Shown one piece after another: positions 24,669-34,542 of a DNA stretch of 64,000 nucleotides. The notes below the pieces were generated by a model. The model was not told where the DNA came from. It did not search any database and saw only the letters and a program-made list of their open reading frames with translations. Numbering within the stretch: position 1 is the first letter of the stretch; every line of letters begins with the position of its first letter. This DNA is from Bryopsis sp. KO-2023 (Eukaryota > Chlorophyta > Ulvophyceae > Bryopsidales > Bryopsidaceae). Made by a program: the position numbers and the translations under genes. The DNA lies in assembly GCA_030272585.1 (NCBI GenBank), contig BSYQ01000005.1, forward strand, positions 2,666,001-2,730,000. The letters run 5' to 3'.

Positions 24669-25899
24669 AAGGCTGAGAATTGCTGCATCTTACATCTTTG
24701 AATCTGATCACGTGCATATGATTAACGCTCATGTGAATGAGGATTTCACGCTGGCAATATTTCTTTTCCTGACAAAGCCACGCAGACACAACTCGTCATT
24801 TTATTCGCTCAACCTTTCAATGGAATTTCTTGGGCAAGCCAAAAAAATTGGCTGAAGTGGACCTCTCTGTCTGACCGAGTTCCCAAAAAGAACGGCACCA
24901 AAAAAAAATGCAGGAAAACTGAAAAATTCAGATTCACAGGTGTCGATGAAAATCTAAATCAGCACTGATCCATGGTGAAACGGCAGGACATCAGTATCTT
25001 CCCAGTGAAAATAATTTCTCTTCTTCTTATTCTTTTTTTTTGATAACTGACACTGCATCGACCATCTTTCCACGCATAATTCTAACCATTGCATTTGAAC
25101 CGTGTGCACTGATTCATGGAATCTGTTCACAGGAACCTTCATGTGCAGAAATGCTACAGAGAGAAATTTGATTTCGGCAGAAAACATCACGTTGGGGAAA
25201 CAAAAAACAACCCATCAGGGCGATTCGAGCCGTAGGTCGAAACGCAACTAAAAGGCGGCGATGCATCATTGACAGGAACCCAAGAACAGCGCGCGTTCTG
25301 CTCGTTGACTCATGCGCACAGTGACAGTGCGAAAAGTGGGGGGTCCACAGTTTGAAGTCATTGCGAAAACACTGACGCAACGATTTTAAAGAAATTGATA
25401 TTATATCCGCCGTTGCCACACAAGCACCGCGTTTTCTTTCGAACAGTTTTCCACCCAACGGTGTCTCTCTTTGCTCGTTCGAGCAGCGAACGTACAAGCG
25501 GTCGCGAAATGACCTTCACCGCGCAGGATTCCTTTTCCACAGTGTCCCAGGCTTTCCACACCAGAGTTCCGCTTCTGCCGGTATCGATCAAATTCTCCTG
25601 TTTTTCGACGCAACCGAAAAAAAAAAACACAAAGTCACTTGTGATCCGTGTCCTCTGTTTCGAACCTTCTTTTCCCAACCCCCAAAAAGGACAGCGCCAC
25701 GAAAGCCAAAGGGACGTCAACGATGGATCTCACCCCCAGCAAAAGTATTGATCGAAATGCCGAAATGTCTTGCTGGCGAGATCTGTGAAAGAAGCAAGAG
25801 GAACAGGCCTGTCCGCCGCCAGCCAAGAGTACTTACCAGGCGATATCTCCCTTTCGCTCCGAAAAACTGAGGGCCCGTTTGGTTTGGAGGATGGCTCAT
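22143..25899 (-). CDS. Protein kinase, CAMK/SNF1-like fold, with altered HRD and APE motifs; seven exons
   Basis: Minus-strand exons 25837-25899, 25496-25597, 24694-24768, 24177-24332, 23676-23762, 23099-23227 and 22143-22613 are all phase 0 and join to 360 aa. The kinase domain fills almost the whole protein. Seen: start [20 protein letters not shown] (glycine loop reduced to GRSG), catalytic Lys49 in CAVKVI, alpha-C Glu63 in QREIL, hinge [15 protein letters not shown], catalytic loop LRDLKLEN (His of HRD replaced by Leu136; Asp138 kept), DFG at 156-158, [11 protein letters not shown] (Ala of APE replaced by Pro), [11 protein letters not shown], and the terminal [20 protein letters not shown]-binding and catalytic Asp residues are present, so it may be active. 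The layout is closest to CAMK/AMPK-like Ser/Thr kinases; substrate unknown. The C-terminus ends in CFRSCF, a possible lipidation or membrane-contact tail. Confidence 0.85.
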
Positions 25900-26330
25900 T
25901 TTCTCGCAAACTTCTTTTATTCTTCCTTTTTCGCGTTCGGTTTACTTTTTCTCTTTCTCTGAAGAAAAAACCTAGGGTCGACCACCGCTCGGATGGGCTC
26001 TGACCGAAAAAGAACACAAAATCGTTGGGAGGGTTTGTTTTGTTCGGGGCGACCCACATCCGACCACGTGCACCAGATCGTCCAATCAATCCCTAGTAGG
26101 GATTCCCTACTCTCTTATTCGATTTCTAACAGGTTGCGGCGAGCAGCAACATAATTCATTAGCATTTATTGATAAAGCCTACAACACATTTCCGTTACAA
26201 AGGTTGCCTCTCAAAGCGTTTGGTGTGTCTTTTTCTTTCCTGTGAAAATCTGTGGAAGGGTAATGTGAAGAGAGGAGAAAAGGCTTTGCGAGTTCTAATG
26301 ATCGGTAAGCGACCCGCACAACTCCAGCCA
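25900..26330. other. Intergenic between the kinase 5' end and the palindrome
   Basis: About 430 bases; should contain the kinase promoter (minus strand). No clear core element was identified. Confidence 0.5.
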
Positions 26331-26346
26331 GCATAGCATGCTATGC
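26331..26346. repeat. Perfect 16-bp palindrome next to the large inverted repeat
   Basis: GCATAGCATGCTATGC equals its own reverse complement. It lies 21 bases outside the outer end of the left arm and is not repeated at the right arm's outer end. Confidence 0.9.
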
Positions 26347-26759
26347 ATTAAGTACATTGGCCCAACCATCCCAAAAAAACAGAAGTAATTCTGCCTGAGC
26401 ATCCTTTACATTGGCCATTGTTGTTTTTGTTGATGTCGGACCGTCGACGGCCGAAGCTCTTTTTGAAAATACCACAACATAATCCATCGCGCTTGCCCCC
26501 TTCCAACACACATAAAAGAGAACAGCTCCCGTCACGGTCTGGTCCAAATGCAAGGTGCGTTGATACCACTCACAGACGTGGTTCAACAAATTGGCTTTCC
26601 ACCGCTTTTCAAGTGGATTCCGCCATCAGGTTCACTTCTCCACGAAGGAGATGAACTATACTCGTGTATGCCCGAAATTATACAAGATCCTCTGGTTGGT
26701 GTTCCGTTTGCTGCTGCCCCACCATCATGACATATGAGAATGGAGCCACGAAAGCTGTG

Positions 26760-28153
26760 CTAGTAGCAGAAGCACTGCGGCACCGACGATCCCAAGGGGA
26801 AAATCAGCAGATTGTGGTTGGGGTCGAAAGAGGCCCCGCTTTGCAGCCCATTCTTTGCGCACCTGTCCAGAACAAAGACACAGTTCACAATACCGATAGG
26901 CACGTTTCTCAAACAAAAATTCCACCATCAGTCTGACTCTTCTCACCCTGGGGCATCCCAGCAGCACGAGTACTCTGCAACCGTGGAGCAAACTGGGATC
27001 TGAGCGCCGGCCGTGGTCGAGGAGGAGTCAGATTCAGCACTTCCGTCGCCGCTTGTCACAGGAACCGGGTCGTCGACCCCGCCGCCGTTGGTGTTGATCG
27101 CGGTGGAGCTTCCCTCCACGTCGACTCCGCATTCGGAGTTGGCATTCAGTTCGCCTGTGAAGAAAACACTCACGAGGTTCCGCCAAATGGATGCATGGAT
27201 ATGGTCGAGCAGTGGGGCCAACACGAAACCAACAAACCTGTACAAACTTCTGAAGTCGCGATCGCCAACGCGTCAGCGATGGCCGTTGTTGCGGAAAGGA
27301 CAAACTCGGAGCGGAATGCTTCGGCTGTTCCACTGCCTTCGACACAAGCTCTTGCACTACCTTCCGCAGCTGCTGCCGCAAATCCCACAGCAATCGCCGT
27401 CAAGTCTCCCATACACACTGCGCTCGAATCGCCGCCAGCTGCAACAGCAACGGCTCGAGCGAAGGCTTCTGCGTAGGCTGTTGCAAACGAATCTCCGCGG
27501 GCTACACTGAAACCGCATCCGAAACCTTGCCCGTCACAGGACACCTGCACGAGCCCAGCAAGCAGGAGATCAATGCACGAAAAAGAGAAGAAGATTAACT
27601 GAGCAACACACTGAACCTTATCTCGGCTGCACTACCTTTGCCAACGCCTCGAAATACACCGACGCCACGGCGGTCGCTGCCGCCGTTGCTGCGGCTTCCG
27701 CCGTCACGGGACTGCACAGGTCGGTTGTCAGGATCTCCTTCACTTCGCTCTCGAGTTTGGACTCTGCGAATGCAAGAGACTGTGGGCACAGCAACAAGAG
27801 TCAGCGACTTTCTCTGTGCATTTTCTCAGCAAGTTGAAACGTTGAAAACACCAGCACAAGACCCTCAACACAATTCTCACGTTGCAGCTCGCTCCGGCCC
27901 AACCCTTGCACGATCCTGATTTCACCACGAGGCTCACGGAGCCAAAGACCTGGCAAGACGTGGTTGAGGTCTGGTAGAGGCGTCGACCTGAACAAACACA
28001 TGTCAAACTGAGGCGGCGCACAACAACCAGAGCAAAAAAACGGCAACTTGCGCCCCCACATCCCGCGAAAAACATGTGCTTCAAACCTGTCAAAGCTTGG
28101 GGCAGCGCCGCGAGTGCAAGAAAGGCCAAGAAGATAGTAGCGTTCATCGTCAT
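26760..28153 (-). CDS. Secreted Ala/Cys-rich protein, left copy, six exons, 311 aa
   Basis: Mirror image of the gene at 30440-31833; minus-strand exons are 28087-28153, 27881-27987, 27636-27779, 27238-27544, 26947-27154 and 26760-26862. The coding sequence appears identical to the right copy: the single arm difference noticed (26540) falls outside it. All splice sites are kept, so both copies could be expressed. Domain content is given under the right copy. Confidence 0.75.
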
Positions 28154-28263
28154 TGTGAGAAGGAAAAGTCGAGACAAAAAAGTCGGCTGAGAGTAGGAAG
28201 TACGCACGCACAGAGAAAACACACCAGTTGTTGCTTGTGGTGTTTGGGAAATAACTGATATTT

Positions 28264-28596
28264 ATGCTGTTGGTTGCAACTTTCACTGTCCTGCATGAGT
28301 TACCTTCAACCGCCGGCAGGCCACTGCACTCACACGAGCAGTACACTCTTGCGAGTTTTAACATCGCAAGAACTTCAGTGTGCTTACGCACAAGTAGGTC
28401 CAAAAGAGAGGCTCTGGTGGCCGGTGTTGGTGCCCCTGCCGAAATTGCTGAACTTGAGAAAGGAAATTTCCAAGGTCTACACCGAGCTGCTGGGGAACAG
28501 CATCTGTTGGAAAAGAGGAGATCGAGTGCAGGGGCTTCAGAGGCCCTCCAGATTGCTGTGGGTTGGATCGCGAAGAACCTTGGGGATGAATTGTAA
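28264..28596 (+). CDS. Open frame inside the palindrome arm, left copy (possible small gene)
   Basis: 110-codon frame divergent from the secreted-protein gene. Its second half looks protein-like (GVGAPAEIAELEKGNFQGLH, AGEQHLLEKRRSSAG, LQIAVGWIAKNLGDEL). The only ATG is far upstream in a less convincing stretch, and an overlapping frame is also open. No family recognised; it may be a fragment of a longer spliced gene. Confidence 0.25.
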   Translation: MLLVATFTVLHELPSTAGRPLHSHEQYTLASFNIARTSVCLRTSRSKREALVAGVGAPAEIAELEKGNFQGLHRAAGEQHLLEKRRSSAGASEALQIAVGWIAKNLGDEL

Positions 28597-28715
28597 ACTA
28601 TCTTGACTATGGTACCAAAATCGCTATCTCCACTCTCAATTTAAGGATCAGAAGACCTACGAAGGGCTTGTCTTTGCAAATGGCCATAAAGAATGCCTGG
28701 GTGATATCCTTGACC

Positions 28716-28784
28716 ATGCTTTTACTGAGGTCCCTACAACTGGAAGGGAAAAATATGGAAACGATAACTTTTTTGCCCGCCGAA
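28716..28784. other. 69-bp unpaired centre of the palindrome
   Basis: The only part between the two arms that is not inverted-repeated. It has no repeat or gene signal of its own. Confidence 0.9.
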
Positions 28785-28903
28785 GGTCAAGGATATCACC
28801 CAGGCATTCTTTATGGCCATTTGCAAAGACAAGCCCTTCGTAGGTCTTCTGATCCTTAAATTGAGAGTGGAGATAGCGATTTTGGTACCATAGTCAAGAT
28901 AGT

Positions 28904-29236
28904 TTACAATTCATCCCCAAGGTTCTTCGCGATCCAACCCACAGCAATCTGGAGGGCCTCTGAAGCCCCTGCACTCGATCTCCTCTTTTCCAACAGATGC
29001 TGTTCCCCAGCAGCTCGGTGTAGACCTTGGAAATTTCCTTTCTCAAGTTCAGCAATTTCGGCAGGGGCACCAACACCGGCCACCAGAGCCTCTCTTTTGG
29101 ACCTACTTGTGCGTAAGCACACTGAAGTTCTTGCGATGTTAAAACTCGCAAGAGTGTACTGCTCGTGTGAGTGCAGTGGCCTGCCGGCGGTTGAAGGTAA
29201 CTCATGCAGGACAGTGAAAGTTGCAACCAACAGCAT
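28904..29236 (-). CDS. Open frame inside the palindrome arm, right copy
   Basis: Exact mirror of the frame at 28264-28596; the same doubts apply. Because the arms are near identical, conservation between the copies says nothing about selection. Confidence 0.25.
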   Translation of the reverse strand: MLLVATFTVLHELPSTAGRPLHSHEQYTLASFNIARTSVCLRTSRSKREALVAGVGAPAEIAELEKGNFQGLHRAAGEQHLLEKRRSSAGASEALQIAVGWIAKNLGDEL

Positions 29237-29262
29237 AAATATCAGTTATTTCCCAAACACCA

Positions 29263-29270
29263 CAAGCAAC
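29263..29270. other. Target site duplication, left (CAAGCAAC)
   Basis: Identical to 30356-30363. The left palindrome arm has only one copy of this octamer at the corresponding place, which is the empty site. Confidence 0.95.
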
Positions 29271-30355
29271 CAGGGTTTTTCCTAAGCACTCAAAGCTTCA
29301 AGCCACTTGGCTTTTTTCTCCTCTTTCCTATTTTTTTTTCCGTCACTCTGTGGCATTGAGCTAGCTTTTTGATTTTTTTTTTCAAGCCAATGTGGCGTTT
29401 TGCTCAATCTCCTGGCTTTTTCTTACTTTTTATGCAATATTATTCTGTTAAGTCTAAAAGAAACAATTTTAGACATGTGTGCCCAAAATATTCCATTTAA
29501 AAAATCCCCTGAATTGTTGGGAATTCATCAGAACAATGTCCTTACAAACACAAGACAATCGACAATCTCTTCTCCTTCCGCAATTCCACAAATACCCTTC
29601 AATCAATCAATCAATATTACATGCGTAGAAGCCCAGGCCTCTATTGCAACGACAAAAGTTTCCTAGATAAAGATCATACCAAACCAAATACCCTTCACGA
29701 GACCGATATTACTTTTCTCATTCATTAAAAACAATAGAAACCCAAGAAGACCCAAATTCAATCACGAAAAACACCACTTCACTTTGAAAGAACATTCCTT
29801 CTATCCTTGGTCCTTCCCCAAATTTGAAGAGTTTCCTTGTAGGGAAATGAACTGATATCAAACCGACAATTCTTCACTCTGATGCAACCGTTTAAATGAT
29901 CTTCTTGCAGCCGGTTACGCTTTGTGGTGAATTATAGAGCCCACGGCAAGTGAGTCAGCCGCCTGTGGCTACCGCTAGTTAGTACGGGATATAGAGACGC
30001 GGTGCAGGGGTTGAATTTGTGGTAGAGAGGAGAATGGAAACAATGGCGTTATAGACTTGTGGTGGATTTCCAGTCTGCAAAACAGGGAGTTCAATTGTTC
30101 GATTGCACGTGCAATCGAACACCTTTGAACTATCTGGCGATTCGACTTTATTTCTGATATATTTTACCGGCCACAATGGCGATTTCAGCGATTTCTTGTG
30201 TTTTTCGACGGTCACTGAGTGGCGTATTGGCTTCACCAGTTGTCTGAAATAGTGGCGTATTGCACGCCATTTCTTTTGAAATATGCCGCCACATTTGGCC
30301 TAATTTTGTTTTTTTCCGCCACATTGGCGGCTAAACGCCACTAAAAAAAACCCTG
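29271..30355. mobile_element. Non-autonomous hAT-type transposon (1085 bp) in the right palindrome arm
   Basis: The element begins CAGGGTTTTT and ends in its inverted complement AAAAACCCTG, and is flanked by an exact 8-bp duplication CAAGCAAC. These are hallmarks of the hAT superfamily. It has no transposase ORF. Near both ends it carries repeated TGGCG/CGCCA motifs (for example GGCGTTTT near the left end and CGCCACATTGGCGG near the right). The missing copy in the other arm makes the boundaries exact. Confidence 0.9.
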
Positions 30356-30363
30356 CAAGCAAC
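30356..30363. other. Target site duplication, right (CAAGCAAC)
   Basis: Pairs with 29263-29270. Confidence 0.95.
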
Positions 30364-30439
30364 AACTGGTGTGTTTTCTCTGTGCGTGCGTACTTCCTAC
30401 TCTCAGCCGACTTTTTTGTCTCGACTTTTCCTTCTCACA

Positions 30440-31833
30440 ATGACGATGAACGCTACTATCTTCTTGGCCTTTCTTGCACTCGCGGCGCTGCCCCAAGCTT
30501 TGACAGGTTTGAAGCACATGTTTTTCGCGGGATGTGGGGGCGCAAGTTGCCGTTTTTTTGCTCTGGTTGTTGTGCGCCGCCTCAGTTTGACATGTGTTTG
30601 TTCAGGTCGACGCCTCTACCAGACCTCAACCACGTCTTGCCAGGTCTTTGGCTCCGTGAGCCTCGTGGTGAAATCAGGATCGTGCAAGGGTTGGGCCGGA
30701 GCGAGCTGCAACGTGAGAATTGTGTTGAGGGTCTTGTGCTGGTGTTTTCAACGTTTCAACTTGCTGAGAAAATGCACAGAGAAAGTCGCTGACTCTTGTT
30801 GCTGTGCCCACAGTCTCTTGCATTCGCAGAGTCCAAACTCGAGAGCGAAGTGAAGGAGATCCTGACAACCGACCTGTGCAGTCCCGTGACGGCGGAAGCC
30901 GCAGCAACGGCGGCAGCGACCGCCGTGGCGTCGGTGTATTTCGAGGCGTTGGCAAAGGTAGTGCAGCCGAGATAAGGTTCAGTGTGTTGCTCAGTTAATC
31001 TTCTTCTCTTTTTCGTGCATTGATCTCCTGCTTGCTGGGCTCGTGCAGGTGTCCTGTGACGGGCAAGGTTTCGGATGCGGTTTCAGTGTAGCCCGCGGAG
31101 ATTCGTTTGCAACAGCCTACGCAGAAGCCTTCGCTCGAGCCGTTGCTGTTGCAGCTGGCGGCGATTCGAGCGCAGTGTGTATGGGAGACTTGACGGCGAT
31201 TGCTGTGGGATTTGCGGCAGCAGCTGCGGAAGGTAGTGCAAGAGCTTGTGTCGAAGGCAGTGGAACAGCCGAAGCATTCCGCTCCGAGTTTGTCCTTTCC
31301 GCAACAACGGCCATCGCTGACGCGTTGGCGATCGCGACTTCAGAAGTTTGTACAGGTTTGTTGGTTTCGTGTTGGCCCCACTGCTCGACCATATCCATGC
31401 ATCCATTTGGCGGAACCTCGTGAGTGTTTTCTTCACAGGCGAACTGAATGCCAACTCCGAATGCGGAGTCGACGTGGAGGGAAGCTCCACCGCGATCAAC
31501 ACCAACGGCGGCGGGGTCGACGACCCGGTTCCTGTGACAAGCGGCGACGGAAGTGCTGAATCTGACTCCTCCTCGACCACGGCCGGCGCTCAGATCCCAG
31601 TTTGCTCCACGGTTGCAGAGTACTCGTGCTGCTGGGATGCCCCAGGGTGAGAAGAGTCAGACTGATGGTGGAATTTTTGTTTGAGAAACGTGCCTATCGG
31701 TATTGTGAACTGTGTCTTTGTTCTGGACAGGTGCGCAAAGAATGGGCTGCAAAGCGGGGCCTCTTTCGACCCCAACCACAATCTGCTGATTTTCCCCTTG
31801 GGATCGTCGGTGCCGCAGTGCTTCTGCTACTAG
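30440..31833 (+). CDS. Secreted Ala/Cys-rich protein, right copy, six exons, 311 aa
   Basis: Exons 30440-30506, 30606-30712, 30814-30957, 31049-31355, 31439-31646 and 31731-31833 join in phase (936 nt). The signal peptide is MTMNATIFLAFLALAALPQA. Then come a short Cys-containing segment (SCQVFGSVSLVVKSGSCKGW), an Ala-rich helical segment (VTAEAAATAAATAVASVYF), and a Gly/Cys block followed by another Ala-rich run with periodic aromatics (ATAYAEAFARAVAVAAGG, AIAVGFAAAAAEGSARACV). A Ser/Asp/Gly linker follows, then a C-terminal Cys cluster (CSTVAEYSCCWD and CFCY at the end). The even number and spacing of Cys suggest an extracellular disulphide-bonded product. Family not recognised; a structural or surface role is only a guess. 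Confidence 0.75.
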
Positions 31834-32225
31834 CACAGCTTTCGTGGCTCCATTCTCATATGTCATGATGGTGGGGCAGCAGCAAACGGAACACCAACCA
31901 GAGGATCTTGTATAATTTCGGGCATACACGAGTATAGTTCATCTCCTTCGTGGAGAAGTGAACCTGATGGCGGAATCCACTTGAAAAGCGGTGGAAAGCC
32001 AATTTGTTGAACCACGTCTGTGAGTGGTATCAACGCACCTTGCATTTGGACCCGACCGTGACGGGAGCTGTTCTCTTTTATGTGTGTTGGAAGGGGGCAA
32101 GCGCGATGGATTATGTTGTGGTATTTTCAAAAAGAGCTTCGGCCGTCGACGGTCCGACATCAACAAAAACAACAATGGCCAATGTAAAGGATGCTCAGGC
32201 AGAATTACTTCTGTTTTTTTGGGAT

Positions 32226-32667
32226 GTTTTTCAATTGTCTGGACATGATAACTCTATCCTCATTTTCTTCTTGGGAAATAAAGAACCCCTGCCCTACATT
32301 TTCTTCACCTTCTCACCAGACTGAAGAGAGATTTTTTTTTATATCCCCTTATGAACATGTGGAAATCTGGAAAGGTGATAAGAATAACTTTAAGGCCAAA
32401 ATATCATCTATTACAGTAAGCGTGGGATGGCCTGCAACGGTTGTTTTAGTGGGCAGGGGTAGGCGAATTACTTATTTGGTCGAACTACTTTGGTGAAAAA
32501 AAGATCCAATTCATATAAACCCTGTCTTTAAGGCTGTACCAATCTTTCTTGAATTAGTCACTTGTGGATTTGAAGCCACCCTGGGCTGATTTCGTGGGTG
32601 ATCGGAGCAGCAGAGACATTGCATGACTACGTGTGGCAACTTCCGAACCAAAAAAACATTGTTGCTC
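32226..32667. other. Unique flank right of the palindrome
   Basis: About 440 bases with no supported gene. It lies downstream (3') of the minus-strand Cys-rich gene that ends at 32668. Confidence 0.5.
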
Positions 32668-33952
32668 TCAAAAGAATGCAATCATATCTGTGATGGAAAG
32701 GAAACCCAATGTTGCCAAGAGAACCGCCGCCAAGTGGAGGGAAAAGCCTGTTGCACTTGAATGGAAGGCCTCCACCAGAGAGCTCAGCTCCACATCGCCA
32801 TAGCAGGGGTTGGACGCAATCTCACTCACAACTTGTGCTCTTTTTTCGCGTCGAGACTGAAGAGAGAACAAGAAATTTTGCAACGGTGGTTCAATTTCTT
32901 TTTAATTTCACACAGCCTGGGTTACCGGTGTTTAGGAAAATAGACTGCACGCAGAACATACCCTTTTGTCGTTTGTATCAGGGTCGATGGCTTCCACGAA
33001 ATCGTAGCAGTCTCTCAAAACAGTCCCAACATCTTCTGCATATTCCTGGACTCCACAAAACAAACATGATCGCTGCATCATGTCGAGGTAACAGCAAGAA
33101 CTGCAAAACTTCCACTGTAAGTTTGTATAGTTTTCGAGATGCACACTGCAGTGCCGTTCTTCTATTGCGCAGTTTGCGCAGCTTGGCATCATACCGTCCA
33201 GCACCCCGCCCGCTTCTCTGGGGAGATCGTACAGCCGCCTTTTTGCCCCTCAGCATTCAATAGCTCCATGAAAGTCGAGCAATGCGCATCAGCTTGCAGC
33301 TGAAAGGTGATACCCATTGTCAGTTTTGCGCATTCGAGGTTTGCGGCGGCGCCGGTCTTGCCCGCGATCATTGACTTCGCAAAAAAGCCAATGTATTGTT
33401 CCTTGGTAAAGCATGGATCTGCTTCCGTGGACTCCTCTTGAGCGACTACTTGGGGCTCAACGGACTGTGTGGACACATTGCAGAAACACAGTTTACAATT
33501 GTGTCACGATATCCAATTGATAGGAAGCTATATGAATAACAGCCGTGTCAAAACTGTTGAATCGCTACCCTGGTGTTTCTGGCTCACCTCCATTCCATTG
33601 AAGTAGGCTTCGCAAGCAACCATGAAGTCCCCAAAAGGTCCCGAATACGTCTGAAAAGAGCGCACAAAAATTTCAAAACACTGCCCACACTCGGCAACAA
33701 AAAGTCATCCACAGACCTATTTCCGTTTGAACTCACATCCCAGCAGTGCTGACGATTTTCTTTCGCAATGTGTGGACACGAGTTCTCCCCAAAAGCACCG
33801 ATTGCGGACATGAACCCTGAACATTCACCATCAATGGCAATGGCAAGCCCTATCTCCGTCGCTTTCACCTCACAGTCAGCCTCAGTCAGTGCCCAGACTT
33901 TTCGATAATTCGCCGTGAGGATTATCGCGAGTGCTATGAAAGATGTGCCCTT
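32668..33952 (-). CDS. Secreted Cys-rich protein with two related repeats and a hydrophobic C-terminus (5' exon missing)
   Basis: Minus-strand exons 33737-33952, 33588-33650, 33195-33464, 32962-33045 and 32668-32856 are all phase 0, giving 273 aa plus an unresolved first exon (no ATG in the first exon listed). It begins with a signal-like segment (TSFIALAIILTANYRKVWA). Two copies of one domain follow. In each, Cys-rich helices lead to HCWDTYSGPFGDFMVACEAY (first) or GCWTEYAEDVGTVLRDCYDF (second), and each is split by a phase-0 intron at the same place, right after CW(D/T). The C-terminal 30 residues are hydrophobic (FSLHLAAVLLATLGFLSI), consistent with a membrane or GPI anchor. Family not recognised; a cell-surface role is inferred. 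Confidence 0.65.
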
Positions 33953-34215
33953 CTGATTTGGACACAAGCGGAGTAAATAGGTTGGGGCGCCAACATTGCA
34001 GACTGTTCACCAGGCCCGAAAATGTTCCAGCCCAATTTTGTTACCATGCTGATAATCTTGCTTGCTTCGAAACTATGGCCGTTTGTGCGCTGGGACGTCG
34101 ATGAATGTCAAAGTGCAGCACTTGCGCTCCAGAGTCAACGTTCATCTGTTGGAGGCGGGGAGGGGATAAAAATCAATTCACTCTCGATGCGATGCGAAGT
34201 TCACTTGAGATTACC

Positions 34216-34542
34216 TCAATGCTTCAGATCCATAACTCCATAAAAGAGGAGTTGTGATTTGTGTGAAGCGGCGCAGTCGTTCACTTGATATTCGTGAAAA
34301 ATGAAACCGACACAACTTTTGAATGACAAACCTTGGGCTGGAACGTACGGTGGGCGTTTGCACTGGGGGCTCGCGCCACTGTAAGATCCGTTTTTTTGGC
34401 ACTTCTCCTGCGTTTGAAACATTTGGTAGCAGAGTTCCTCTTCGGGCAACGTGGGACATTGCTTGATGATCGAAACATTGGGTGCTAAGATAGACAGACA
34501 GATACTACCAATTGAGCGAACAAAGCCTTCGATCAACGCCAT
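34216..34542 (-). CDS. Putative small secreted Cys-rich protein, 108 aa
   Basis: Starts ATG at 34542 (MALIEGFVRSIGSICLSILA, a weak signal peptide). The mature part has eight Cys, including CPTLPEEELCYQMF, QEKCQKN, SPQCKRPPY, FKSCVGF and NDCAASH. It lies upstream of, and in the same direction as, the two-repeat Cys-rich gene. A possible donor at 34331 (AAG|GTTTGT) would truncate it, so the 3' part is uncertain. No family recognised. Confidence 0.4.
   Translation of the reverse strand: MALIEGFVRSIGSICLSILAPNVSIIKQCPTLPEEELCYQMFQTQEKCQKNGSYSGASPQCKRPPYVPAQGLSFKSCVGFIFHEYQVNDCAASHKSQLLFYGVMDLKH

Larger units (their letters stand above)
26368..28715. repeat. Left arm (2348 bp) of a large inverted repeat
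   Basis: The reverse complement of this stretch matches 28785-32225 once the 1093 bases added by an insertion (element plus target duplication) are removed. Inner positions pair as x + y = 57500 and outer ones as x + y = 58593. One substitution was noticed (T at 26540 against C at 32053, where A is expected). The arm holds a complete gene for a secreted Ala/Cys-rich protein and a further open frame at 28264-28596. Confidence 0.95.
28785..32225. repeat. Right arm of the large inverted repeat (interrupted by an insertion)
   Basis: It mirrors the left arm exactly to the outer boundary at 32225, after which similarity stops abruptly. The arm is split at 29270/30356 by a hAT-type element that is absent from the left arm. 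Confidence 0.95.

Noticed and set aside
27013-27510. Long open frame antisense to the secreted Ala-rich gene (and its mirror at 31083-31580)
   Set aside because: It is the antisense shadow of GC-rich Ala codons. The opposite strand has a full six-exon model with a signal peptide.
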